Below, piece after piece: positions 46,617 through 54,631 of a stretch of 64,000 nucleotides of DNA; position 1 is the stretch's first letter, and each line of letters opens with the position of its first letter. The position numbers and the translations under genes were made by a program. The stretch is taken from NCBI RefSeq assembly GCF_021044935.1, contig NZ_JAJNMP010000002.1, positions 930,001-994,000 of the forward strand. The letters are read 5' to 3'. The DNA comes from Agromyces cavernae (lineage in GTDB: Bacteria; Actinomycetota; Actinomycetes; Actinomycetales; Microbacteriaceae). Under the pieces are notes generated by a model. It ran no database searches. It was not told the DNA's origin and saw only the letters and a program-made list of their open reading frames with translations.

Positions 46617-47477
46617 TCATTTCAGTAGACGGGAGAGCACGCGGTCGGCGAGCGGCTTGCCGCCAGTCTGGCAGGTCGGGCAGTACTGGAACGTCGAGTC
46701 GGCGAAGATGACTTCGCGCACGATGTCGCCGCACACGGGGCACGCCTGACCAGTGCGGCCGTGCACCTGCATATGGCTTCGCTTGTTGTCTTTCAGCTCG
46801 TCGGGTCGCTTGTCGGATGCCTCGGCGATCGCCTGCTCGAGGGTGCCGCGCATCGCGTGGTACAGGTTCTCGACGTCGTCGGGGCCGAGCTTCGCGGCGA
46901 GCGCGTAGGGCGACATCTTCGCGGTGTGCAGGATCTCGTCGGAGTACGCGTTGCCGACCCCCGCGAACACCGACTGATCGCGGAGGAGCCCCTTGATGCG
47001 CGTGCGGCGGTCGCGCAGGATCTCGGCGAAGTCGGCGAGCGAGAAATCGGCCGACGTGGGGTCGGGACCGAGCCTCGCGATGCCGGGGATCTCCGCCGGA
47101 TCGCGCACGACGTACACCGCGAGCGACTTCTTGGTGCCCGCCTCGGTGAGGTCGAATCCCGAGCCGTCGTCGAGGCGCACTCGCAGGGCGATCGGCGACT
47201 TGCCCGGCTTGATGAGCGTCTTCGGCACCTCGTCGTACCAGCGCAACCAGCCCGCGCGGGCGAGGTGGAACACGAGGTGCAGGCCCGCTGCGTCGAGGTC
47301 GATGAACTTGCCATGCCGATGCACTGCGACGACCTGTCGGCCTGCAAGGTCGGTGAGGGGCGGGTCGAACGTCTTGAGCGCCGCGATCGCCGCAACACTC
47401 GCCGACGCGACGGCGCGCCCGACGGCGAACTCGCGCAGGTACCGCGCGAGCGCTTCGACCTCGGGAAGTTCAGGCAC
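46617..47477 (-). CDS. Fpg/Nei family DNA glycosylase (copy 1)
   Basis: A 286-residue base-excision repair enzyme. It begins MPELPEVEALARYL with the catalytic Pro2 and Glu3, has the intercalation lysine in GKFIDLD, an H2TH domain (VFAGVGNAYSDEILHTAKMSPY) and a C-terminal zinc finger CPVC...CPTC. It cleaves oxidised bases and the AP site. A second copy of the same length lies at 50143-51003. Confidence 0.94.
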   Translation of the reverse strand: MPELPEVEALARYLREFAVGRAVASASVAAIAALKTFDPPLTDLAGRQVVAVHRHGKFIDLDAAGLHLVFHLARAGWLRWYDEVPKTLIKPGKSPIALRVRLDDGSGFDLTEAGTKKSLAVYVVRDPAEIPGIARLGPDPTSADFSLADFAEILRDRRTRIKGLLRDQSVFAGVGNAYSDEILHTAKMSPYALAAKLGPDDVENLYHAMRGTLEQAIAEASDKRPDELKDNKRSHMQVHGRTGQACPVCGDIVREVIFADSTFQYCPTCQTGGKPLADRVLSRLLK

Positions 47478-47670
47478 TCCCCCATCGTGGCACCGGCCGA
47501 CGACATCTGCGAACGAACTTTCCGGTGTCGCTGGGTGGCCCTACGATCAGCCTGTGGACCCGAACTCCGCGAGGCAGGTGTGGCGTTGATCACCGTGGGA
47601 GCCTTCGCGATGGCGGGCTTCGCGACCCAGGCGGCGACGGCGGCCGGCGACACGATCGAGGCCATGGCAG

Positions 47671-47895
47671 ATGGCGGTGTTCACCGAGGCCGACTGTGCG
47701 ACGTTGGATGTCAGCCTCGGCTTCACGCTGTACCACAGCCCCCAGAGCGAGCCGATTCACTTCGAACACGTTGCGCGACACGACGTCCGCGCCGGTCAGG
47801 CCGTCGAGATCGTCTTCGGCCAAGACGAGTACCCGTATGGCCTGATCAGCGACGTCACGTGCCTCGACGCGGCAGCGCTCGACTCCATGGGCTGA
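47671..47895 (+). CDS. Possible small acidic protein
   Basis: A 74-residue frame with a normal soluble composition (VSLGFTLYHSPQSEPIHFEH, then GQAVEIVFGQDEYPYG) but no clear ribosome binding site and no known family. It lies between the glycosylase and DUF4180 genes; upstream, 47478-47670, nothing clear is seen. Confidence 0.4.
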   Translation: MAVFTEADCATLDVSLGFTLYHSPQSEPIHFEHVARHDVRAGQAVEIVFGQDEYPYGLISDVTCLDAAALDSMG

Positions 47896-47914
47896 GGGTC
47901 ACTAGGGTCGATCC

Positions 47915-48280
47915 ATGCGCATCGACGAGAGCACCGGCATCCGAGTCCTCCACATCGCAGCCGAAGGCGCCCCGATCTCGACACCCGACGACGCCGCAGA
48001 CCTCGTGGGCGACGCCTGGGCGAATCAGGCCGAGCTCGTCGCGGTGCCCGTCGAACGACTCGACCCCGCGTTCTTCGACCTCCGCACCGGCATCGCCGGC
48101 GAGATCACCCAGAAGCTCGTCAACTACCGACTGCGCCTCGCGGTCGTCGGCGACATCGCCCAGCACGTCGACGCCAGCGCAGCACTGCGCGACTACGTGT
48201 GGGAATCGAACCGCGGCGCGCAGGTGTGGTTCGTCGCCGACGATGCCGCGCTCGAGGCGAAGCTCGCAGGGGTGCGCTGA
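47915..48280 (+). CDS. DUF4180 domain protein
   Basis: A 121-residue protein matching DUF4180: IRVLHIAAEGAPISTPDDAADL, then FDLRTGIAGEITQKLVNYRLRLAVVGD, and WESNRGAQVWFV. The fold is unknown-function, alpha/beta, small and soluble. It is often found near transcription regulators. ATG 47915 has actagggtcg upstream, so the ribosome site is weak. Confidence 0.85.
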   Translation: MRIDESTGIRVLHIAAEGAPISTPDDAADLVGDAWANQAELVAVPVERLDPAFFDLRTGIAGEITQKLVNYRLRLAVVGDIAQHVDASAALRDYVWESNRGAQVWFVADDAALEAKLAGVR

Positions 48281-48293
48281 CCCGCGCGCCGGC

Positions 48294-50012
48294 TCATCCG
48301 AGCCGGATTCCACGAAGCGCCATGAACGGGGCGGGATCGATCTGGACTCCGCCCTGGTAGACCTCGAAGTGCAGGTGGCACCCGGTCGCGGCACCGGTCG
48401 CACCCGACCAGCCGACCTGCTGGCCGGCGCGAAGGAGCTGGCCGACCCGGACGAGGATCCCGCCATTGGCGAGGTGGGCGTAGCCGGTGTCGATGCCCGA
48501 GCCGTGAGCGATCTTCACCCAGTTGCCGTAGGTCCCGAGCCAGCCTGCACTGGTGACCCGCCCACCTGAGGCGGCGTAGATCGGCGCCCCGCAGCCGGTG
48601 CCGAGGTCGATGCCCCGATGGAACGACTGCGAGCATCCACCGGGCGTGCAGATCGGGGCGCGGGGACCGAACGCCCCGGTGATGCGGCCGACTGCCGGTT
48701 TCGCCCACACCATCGCACATGCCGTGCCCTGCTCGACCGCATCGCTGACCACATTGGTGCCGCCGAGGACCACGCGCGCCGCCGGGGCGCGCTCGTTGAG
48801 GGCGACCGACACCACGTGGGGAATGCACTCGCTGCGGGTGAGGTAGAGCGGTGCGCCGATCCCGCCTGCGAGTGCCGCACCCGCGAGGGCATCGGCGAAA
48901 CCGCTGCCGGTGGTGATGAACGCGCTCGACAGCGACACGACACCTCCGAACACGGCCTCATTGATGGCAGCAGCAGTCAAGTACCGATCGACGCCCTGGT
49001 GGCGCATCACGGTGAAGCCGTTCAGGGCGAATTGCTGCCCGACCGCTGCGCCGACCGCGCCCGTGCTGCCCGCGATCCGCACGGTCTGCACTCCGAGGTT
49101 TCGCAGGGCGGCGACGGTACTCGGTCGAACCGACCCCGAGAGCCCGTCCACGAGGAACACCGGTGCGTCGAGCCGTCCGGCCGCGGCAGATGCGGCGAGT
49201 GCGTCGGGGAAGTCGCGGCTCGTCGCAACGAAGGCCTGGGTCGACGCGGTGAAGGCTCCGGCGATGAGGAGTTCCGCGGTCTCGAAGCGATCACTCCCGC
49301 CGACCCTGCTGATGCTGGGCGTCATCGTCGCGAGTTCGTCGTAGACCGCGGAGCCGACGACTGCTTCGCCGCCGGCCACGACGATGCGCGCGGGCGCAAG
49401 GCGCCCGATCTCCTCGCGCACCACGACAGGTAGCGCATCTGCTCGTGTCAGGAGCAGTGGTCCGCCCTGGTGCGCCGCTGCGGCCGCTGCGGTCAGCGCA
49501 TCGGGAAAGTCCGCGCCGGTCGCGACGTAGAGCACCGGCACCACCGGTGCGAACCGCTGCGAGATCGCGACCGCGGTCTCGTATCGGTCGGCTCCGGCCA
49601 GGCGGTGTGCGCCCGGGGCGAACGGCGTGATGTCGGTGAGCGCCGCGTGCAGGGGCGGGATCGTCGGGTCGGGCTCGACCGGATCACCTGGGGGCGCCAG
49701 TGGGTCGGGCTCCGGATCCGGATCCGGTTGGTGTTCGGTCGGGGCCGTCGGCAGCGGGGGCGGCGGCGACGGCATCGGCGAGTCGGTGGTCGGCGCTTCC
49801 GGACCAGCGGGGATCGGTGCTTCCGTCGTCGGCTCCGCAGGAAGCGGCTGCTCCGATCCCGGCCCGCCGGGCGCGGTCGGTGACACCGTGACGGCGGGCG
49901 CCTCCCCCTGACCGGGTACCGGCTCGAAGGCCTCGGCCGGAAGAGTCGTTCCGAATCCGATGATCGCGGCCGCTGCGATCGCGACGACCCCCGCTCGCAG
50001 CCTGCGACGCAT
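48294..50012 (-). CDS. Cell-wall protein: three CWB2 repeats fused to an M23 peptidase
   Basis: A 572-residue secreted protein. Signal peptide about 1-28; Pro-rich spacer about 30-125; three cell-wall-binding type-2 repeats (about 136-232, 236-325 and 328-428; motifs LAGADRYETAVAIS, VGGSDRFETAELL and GVDRYLTAAAIN); then an M23 domain (about 444-565) with zinc ligands His465 and Asp469 in HRGID and HLH at 546-548. It would bind the wall through the repeats and cut or remodel peptidoglycan. It stands alone and converges with the DUF4180 gene over 13 bases. Confidence 0.92.
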   Translation of the reverse strand: MRRRLRAGVVAIAAAAIIGFGTTLPAEAFEPVPGQGEAPAVTVSPTAPGGPGSEQPLPAEPTTEAPIPAGPEAPTTDSPMPSPPPPLPTAPTEHQPDPDPEPDPLAPPGDPVEPDPTIPPLHAALTDITPFAPGAHRLAGADRYETAVAISQRFAPVVPVLYVATGADFPDALTAAAAAAHQGGPLLLTRADALPVVVREEIGRLAPARIVVAGGEAVVGSAVYDELATMTPSISRVGGSDRFETAELLIAGAFTASTQAFVATSRDFPDALAASAAAGRLDAPVFLVDGLSGSVRPSTVAALRNLGVQTVRIAGSTGAVGAAVGQQFALNGFTVMRHQGVDRYLTAAAINEAVFGGVVSLSSAFITTGSGFADALAGAALAGGIGAPLYLTRSECIPHVVSVALNERAPAARVVLGGTNVVSDAVEQGTACAMVWAKPAVGRITGAFGPRAPICTPGGCSQSFHRGIDLGTGCGAPIYAASGGRVTSAGWLGTYGNWVKIAHGSGIDTGYAHLANGGILVRVGQLLRAGQQVGWSGATGAATGCHLHFEVYQGGVQIDPAPFMALRGIRLG

Positions 50013-50142
50013 GAAGGACCCCTCCCCCTTGCGAACGACGGCCGCCGACAGCGTCCCCTCCTGACGTTCGCCCTTCGCAGTGTACGGGTCCGCCTCGACG
50101 ACATCGAGGAGGCCGCGCGATGCACCGAGGATGCGTCGACGG

Positions 50143-51003
50143 CTACTGCGATTTCAGAGGCAGCAGCTCACCGTGGGTCTGGCAGGTCGGGCAGTACTGT
50201 GCAGTGGTGCTCGCGAACGAGAAATCGCGGATCGTGTCGCCGCACACCGGGCACGCCTCGCCCGTCCGGCCGTGCACCCTCATGGCCGCGATCTTCGCCG
50301 GCTTGAGCCCGTCGATCGGAACTCCACGACGCGCATCGGTCGCGTGCACGACGACGCCGACAGTCGAGTCGAAGAGTCGGTCGAGCTCGTCGGGAGTCAA
50401 GGCTGCGGCGTGCCCGACCGGCGAGAGCTTCGCCACGTGCAGGATCTCGTCGGAGTAGGCGTTGCCGATGCCGGCGAGCGATTCCTGCTCCTGAAGGACC
50501 GCCTTGACCTGCTTGCGCCGCCCGACCATCGCTCGGTCGAAGTCCGCCCGCGAGAAACCGGGGTCCACAGGGTCGGGGCCGAGCTTCGCGATCGCCGGCA
50601 CGTCGGTCGGATCGTCGACGACCCAGCAGCCGAGCGACACCCAGTCGCCGGCATCCGTGAATTCGAGCACCTCGCCGTCGTCGAGGGTGAACGCGATGAG
50701 CGTCGGCGGGGCGACGCCGGCAGGGTCATCCGTCGGTGGAACGTCCCCGCCTTCGACGCGATACCGGGCCCACCCATGGCGGCCGAGCGACACGACCAGG
50801 TGCTGGGTGTCGCCGACACCGATGTCGACGTGCTTGCCGCGTCGCGAAGCACCCCGCACCCGTTCGCCGACGAGCGACGAGGGTGGACGCCCGCGCGTCT
50901 TCTCGACACGGAACTCCACGACGTCGACGTCGCTGATCTCGCGGCCGGTCAGCCGTGCGCCGAGATCGTCGACGAGCGCCTGCACCTCGGGCGACTCTGG
51001 CAT
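50143..51003 (-). CDS. Fpg/Nei family DNA glycosylase (copy 2)
   Basis: 286 residues, beginning MPESPEVQALVDDL, with a lysine in GKHVDIG, an H2TH region (LAGIGNAYSDEILHVAKLSP) and zinc finger CPVC...CPTC. The substrate loop region VHGRTGEACPVCGD matches copy 1. It follows the duplicated membrane proteins on the same strand (58-base gap) but probably has its own promoter. Two same-length paralogues 3 kb apart are likely to have different lesion preferences. Confidence 0.93.
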   Translation of the reverse strand: MPESPEVQALVDDLGARLTGREISDVDVVEFRVEKTRGRPPSSLVGERVRGASRRGKHVDIGVGDTQHLVVSLGRHGWARYRVEGGDVPPTDDPAGVAPPTLIAFTLDDGEVLEFTDAGDWVSLGCWVVDDPTDVPAIAKLGPDPVDPGFSRADFDRAMVGRRKQVKAVLQEQESLAGIGNAYSDEILHVAKLSPVGHAAALTPDELDRLFDSTVGVVVHATDARRGVPIDGLKPAKIAAMRVHGRTGEACPVCGDTIRDFSFASTTAQYCPTCQTHGELLPLKSQ

Positions 51004-51061
51004 GCGCCCAGCCTTGCATGCCGACCGGCGCCGGGGAAGGGCCGGCGCCGGAGCATCCGCG

Positions 51062-52435
51062 CTACTGCTGCGAATCGAAGTCGAGCATCGAATCTTCGAC
51101 GGCGATGACCGACCACGTGCCGCCGTCGGCATCGGTGAACTCGTAGGCCGGAGCCACGAGGACGCTTCCGTCGGGCTGCCACTGGCTCGCGAGACCGAGG
51201 CGCGCGCTGACGATCTCGACCTCGTTCACGGGCCACGAGAGCGAGGCGCCCTCGGTCGGGGTCGCGGGCGGCTCGGTCGGAGCCACCCACTGCTCGCCTT
51301 CGATCGCCGCCTGCTCGCGAGCGGCGAACGGCATGATCCCCATCTGGGCGCCGAACCGCGGATCCGAAAGGCGTTCGAAGCCCTCCTGCTCGCTGATGAT
51401 GTCGTAATCGCCGAGGGCGATGATCGGCGCCAGGGCTCCGGAGACGCTGTACACGCCCTGCGAGGTGAGTTCGAGAGACCAGCTCTGGTCGATGCGCTGT
51501 CCGTCGACGACCGGCCAAGCCTGTGCCGGACGGGCCATCGCGCCCTCCCAGGTGTCCGAGGTGAATTCGAACGTCTCCGGGTCGCGACCCGTCGCGACGA
51601 TGATCGAGCGCAGGGCTTCGATCGCGGCATCCTCGCTGGGCAGGTCCGCCGGCGGCGCGCAGGGGTCGACGGTCACGGTGTCGTCGACGGCGACGCCCTT
51701 GCCGCACGCCGCCCACGGGTCGACTTGCGGGTTCGAATACCAGAAGCTGAGCGTGCCGTCGAGGCTCACCCCGAGGTAGGGAGCGGTGCCGTCTTGCGGT
51801 CCGACCGACCATGCGCCGTCCTTGAGCACGGCTGATCCGTCGGTGCCGAGCGCGGCGGCGAGCGCGTTGATCGTCTCGGCGCTCGATGCGCCGCGTGCGT
51901 CGTACGCGTACGCAGGGGCCGCGCCCTCCTCAGTGGAGAGGCCCGACGAGCTGAAGCTGTTGCGGCCTCCGAATGGATACGGGTACAGCATGTCGGTGGT
52001 GGCCGCCCCCGTGTCCCTGAATGCCTGGTCCGCCGCAGCGTCGGTGGGTCCGCCACCCGGCATCGCACCACTCGCTGCCTCGCCGCCGCTCGTGCCGGCA
52101 TCACCCTGCAGCGAGATCGGCGGGGCGGCACCGTCGGCGAGGTTCGTCGCCCCGCCCGTCGTCGATCCGATGCCGTATCCGGCGGCACCGACGATCGCGA
52201 TGGACGCTGCGACCGCGGCGATCGGGAGCCAGCGCGGGCGGCGGCGGGCGCGTGCGGCGGCGATGTCGGTCACGGGTGCCGAACCGGCCGACGTCTCAGC
52301 GCCCTGATCGGCCGTCGCCTCGGCGGTCACGCGAGCGACGACCTCGTCGGCGAATCCTTCACGGGGTTCGACATCGCCCGCAGGGTCGGCAGCGCGCAGG
52401 CGCGCCACCGGGTCGAGTTCGTCGTGGTCGTTCAT
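51062..52435 (-). CDS. Membrane protein next to ECF sigma factor, paralogue 1
   Basis: A 457-residue protein: a cytoplasmic N-terminal part of about 68 residues (LDPVARLRAADPAGDVEPREGF, an anti-sigma-like opening), one membrane helix (about 69-91), a low-complexity Gly/Ala stretch, and an external domain ending SLSWPVNEVEIVSARLGLASQ, then DGSVLV and GGTWSVIAV. It shares its C-terminal half closely with paralogue 2. Position after an ECF sigma gene and the N-terminal form suggest it is the anti-sigma factor. No zinc motif is present. Not a known family to me. Confidence 0.75.
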   Translation of the reverse strand: MNDHDELDPVARLRAADPAGDVEPREGFADEVVARVTAEATADQGAETSAGSAPVTDIAAARARRRPRWLPIAAVAASIAIVGAAGYGIGSTTGGATNLADGAAPPISLQGDAGTSGGEAASGAMPGGGPTDAAADQAFRDTGAATTDMLYPYPFGGRNSFSSSGLSTEEGAAPAYAYDARGASSAETINALAAALGTDGSAVLKDGAWSVGPQDGTAPYLGVSLDGTLSFWYSNPQVDPWAACGKGVAVDDTVTVDPCAPPADLPSEDAAIEALRSIIVATGRDPETFEFTSDTWEGAMARPAQAWPVVDGQRIDQSWSLELTSQGVYSVSGALAPIIALGDYDIISEQEGFERLSDPRFGAQMGIMPFAAREQAAIEGEQWVAPTEPPATPTEGASLSWPVNEVEIVSARLGLASQWQPDGSVLVAPAYEFTDADGGTWSVIAVEDSMLDFDSQQ

Positions 52436-52451
52436 GTCTGATCAGCCTCCG

Positions 52452-52508
52452 TGAGTGCGGTTCACCTACGGATATGTGCGGAAGGGGCCGTATCTTGCAG
52501 GAGCGCCT
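52452..52508 (-). repeat. Duplicated leader, copy before paralogue 1
   Basis: A 57-bp block conserved with 53741-53797: a 28-bp core (tgagtgcggttcacctacgg and on, 52452-52479), 16 variable bases, and tgcaggagcgcct (52496-52508). It lies at the same distance before each paralogue, so it was duplicated with the gene and may hold its promoter or translation signal. Confidence 0.75.
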
Positions 52509-52527
52509 GCCATGTCGGAGCGCCTGG

Positions 52528-53724
52528 CTAGTCCGAAACGAAGTCGAGCATCGAATCGGCTACCGCGATGACCGACCACGTGCCGCCCTCGGCATCGGTG
52601 AATTCGTATGCCGGAATCACGAGCACGCTGCCGTCGGGCTGCCACTGGCTCGCGAGCCCGAGGCGGGCGCTCACGATCTCGACCTCGTTCACGGGCCACG
52701 AGAGCGAGGTGCCCTCGGTCGGGGTTGCGGGAGGCTTGGTCGGCGTCACGAGCATTCCGCCTTCGCTCACCACGAGCGCAGGACCGTCGAACGGCGTGAA
52801 CCCAAGCTGGGGGTTGAATCGAGGGTCGGAGAGGCGTTCGAAGCCCTCCTGCTCGCTCACAACGGGGTAGTCGCCGAGGGGGACGATCGGGGCCAATGCG
52901 CCCCGAGCGCCCAGCACTCCGTCGTTCGTGAGCTCCAGCGACCACGCCATGCCGAAGCGCTGCCCATCGACGACGAGCCATGCCTGGGCACTCCGCGCCA
53001 TCGCCTGATCCCCGTCGGACGTCACCGATTCGAATTCGAAGGCGTTCGGGTCGTGACCGACCGACATGATGAGTGACCGCAGCGCTTCGATCGCGGCCTC
53101 CTCGGTTGGAATATCGCCCGTTGCCTCGCACGGCACGGTGACGCCTGCGTCGTCGAGGCAGTAGTACGGGTCGATCGGCGGGTTCGTGTAGAAGAAGTGG
53201 GACGCGCCGTCGGGGCCGATGCTCACGTGCGGGTCGGTGCCGCCCTGCTGCCCGACCGTCCAGCTGTCGTCCTTCAGCTCAGGAGTTCCCTCGACACCGA
53301 GCGCTGCGGCGAGCAGGCTGGCCGTCTCGATGTTCGACGCGGCGCGCGCGTCGAAGGCATACGTGCCTGCGGTGCCGTCGTCGGTGGCGAGACCGGAGGC
53401 GCTGAACTGGTCCCGGCCGTAGCCGTTGGGGTACGCGAAGTCGTCGGCCGCGAAGCTGGATGACATCGTCTCCTGGTCGGTCGCGATGCCAGGGGCGATC
53501 ACGGGTCCGCCTTGCATCGTGCTCGACTCAGGGCCACCGGGCTGCAGCGAGATCGGCGGCGCAGCGCCATCCGCGAGACTCGTCGCCCCGCCTGTCGACG
53601 TTCCGAGGCCGTATCCGGCGGCACCGACGATCGCGATCGACGCCGCGACCGCGGCGATCAAGCGCCAGCGCCGGTGGCCGCCGGCACGCTCCGAGGTCAG
53701 GTCGAGTTCGCCGTGGTCGTTCAT
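52528..53724 (-). CDS. Membrane protein next to ECF sigma factor, paralogue 2
   Basis: A 398-residue relative of the next gene: N-terminal cytoplasmic part of only about 19 residues, a membrane helix (about 20-42) and an external domain with the same C-terminus (SLSWPVNEVEIVSARL, GSVLVIPAYEFTDAEGGTW). Start ATG 53724 (MNDHGELDL) matches the start of paralogue 1. Lacking the long cytoplasmic part, it probably cannot hold a sigma factor and may be a signal-binding partner or decoy. Confidence 0.75.
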   Translation of the reverse strand: MNDHGELDLTSERAGGHRRWRLIAAVAASIAIVGAAGYGLGTSTGGATSLADGAAPPISLQPGGPESSTMQGGPVIAPGIATDQETMSSSFAADDFAYPNGYGRDQFSASGLATDDGTAGTYAFDARAASNIETASLLAAALGVEGTPELKDDSWTVGQQGGTDPHVSIGPDGASHFFYTNPPIDPYYCLDDAGVTVPCEATGDIPTEEAAIEALRSLIMSVGHDPNAFEFESVTSDGDQAMARSAQAWLVVDGQRFGMAWSLELTNDGVLGARGALAPIVPLGDYPVVSEQEGFERLSDPRFNPQLGFTPFDGPALVVSEGGMLVTPTKPPATPTEGTSLSWPVNEVEIVSARLGLASQWQPDGSVLVIPAYEFTDAEGGTWSVIAVADSMLDFVSD

Positions 53725-53740
53725 GTCGATCAGCCCTCCA

Positions 53741-53797
53741 TGAGTGCGGTTCACCTACGGATATGTGCAGGAGAACCGGAATCATGCAGGAGCGCCT
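53741..53797 (-). repeat. Duplicated leader, copy before paralogue 2
   Basis: Same 57-bp block as 52452-52508; its inner end (tgcaggagcgcct, 53785-53797) runs into the stop codon of the sigma gene (53796-53798), which marks one edge of the duplication. Confidence 0.75.
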
Positions 53798-54317
53798 AGA
53801 ACGACAGCCGCTCGCCCCACGCCTCGCGCAGGCGCTTGCGAGCCCGCGAGAGCGCGGCATCGGCTCCCGATCGGGAGATGCCGAGCACCTCGGCGAGTTC
53901 CTCCCCGTCGAGGCCCTCCCATGCGTGCAACAGCAGGATCTGCCGGTCGCGTCCGCCGACGCTCGCGAGCGCACCTCGGAGTTCCGCGTCGAACAGCACG
54001 CTCAGTTCGGGGTCCTCGCTGACGCGCGCGGCGCCGGTCTCTGGCACCTCGTCGACCGGGAGGTCGATATGCTTGCGGCGGTGGTTCGCGAGCGTGAACC
54101 CCGCCGTACGGTAGAGCCACGGCAGCACGGCCTCCCGTGGCACGTCGTCACGACGACGCCAGGCGGTCGCGAAGACCTCGGCCGCGAGGTCCTCGGCGTC
54201 CTGGCGCGGCCCGCGACGGGCGAAGTAGCGCACGAGCGCCGTCGAGTGCTCGCGGACGACTGCGGTGAACCAGTCCACCTCGGCACTCATCACGGGCGAG
54301 TCGGCGCCCTCGGGCAT
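53796..54317 (-). CDS. ECF RNA polymerase sigma factor (second)
   Basis: A group-IV sigma factor, 173 residues from ATG 54317, which has gaggggg five bases upstream; a shorter form from ATG 54290 is possible. Region 2: LVRYFARRGPRQDAEDLAAE and VFATAWRRRDDV; region 4: LDGEELAEVLGISRSGADAA. The SGADAALSRARKRLR ending differs from the first sigma factor. Two duplicated membrane proteins follow; no zinc anti-sigma gene is present. The gap 54318-54631 upstream holds no clear gene. Confidence 0.9.
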   Translation of the reverse strand: MPEGADSPVMSAEVDWFTAVVREHSTALVRYFARRGPRQDAEDLAAEVFATAWRRRDDVPREAVLPWLYRTAGFTLANHRRKHIDLPVDEVPETGAARVSEDPELSVLFDAELRGALASVGGRDRQILLLHAWEGLDGEELAEVLGISRSGADAALSRARKRLREAWGERLSF

Positions 54318-54631
54318 CGCCACCCCCTCGGTCACATCGGCGGCTGCTGTGGCACTGGCGATCCTCACGCCATGTATGTGTCGCGCCTGGCGCGAGTCTT
54401 GCACGGGATGCGCCGATTGCTCTGGAACCGCTGGTCCGGCGCGGCCGGGGGCCAACGAGGGATCCTGCCAGTTGCCGCCATCGATGCGGCCTAGCGGGAT
54501 CGCGCGGTCTGCCATACGCTGCGAATGCGCCCTCGGGTGAACCTCGCCTCCGGGTGCTCTGCTGCCCGTCTCTCGCTACGCCGCAGGCGTTTTCGGGCAT
54601 ACCTCGTGCGGCCGGGTCAGGGGGAATCCAC

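Noticed and set aside
53725..53770. GGTGAACC in the leaders of the duplicated membrane proteins as members of the first ECF regulon
   Set aside because: The -35-like sequence is present, but no CGTK lies 16-17 bases downstream and the start codon is too close.
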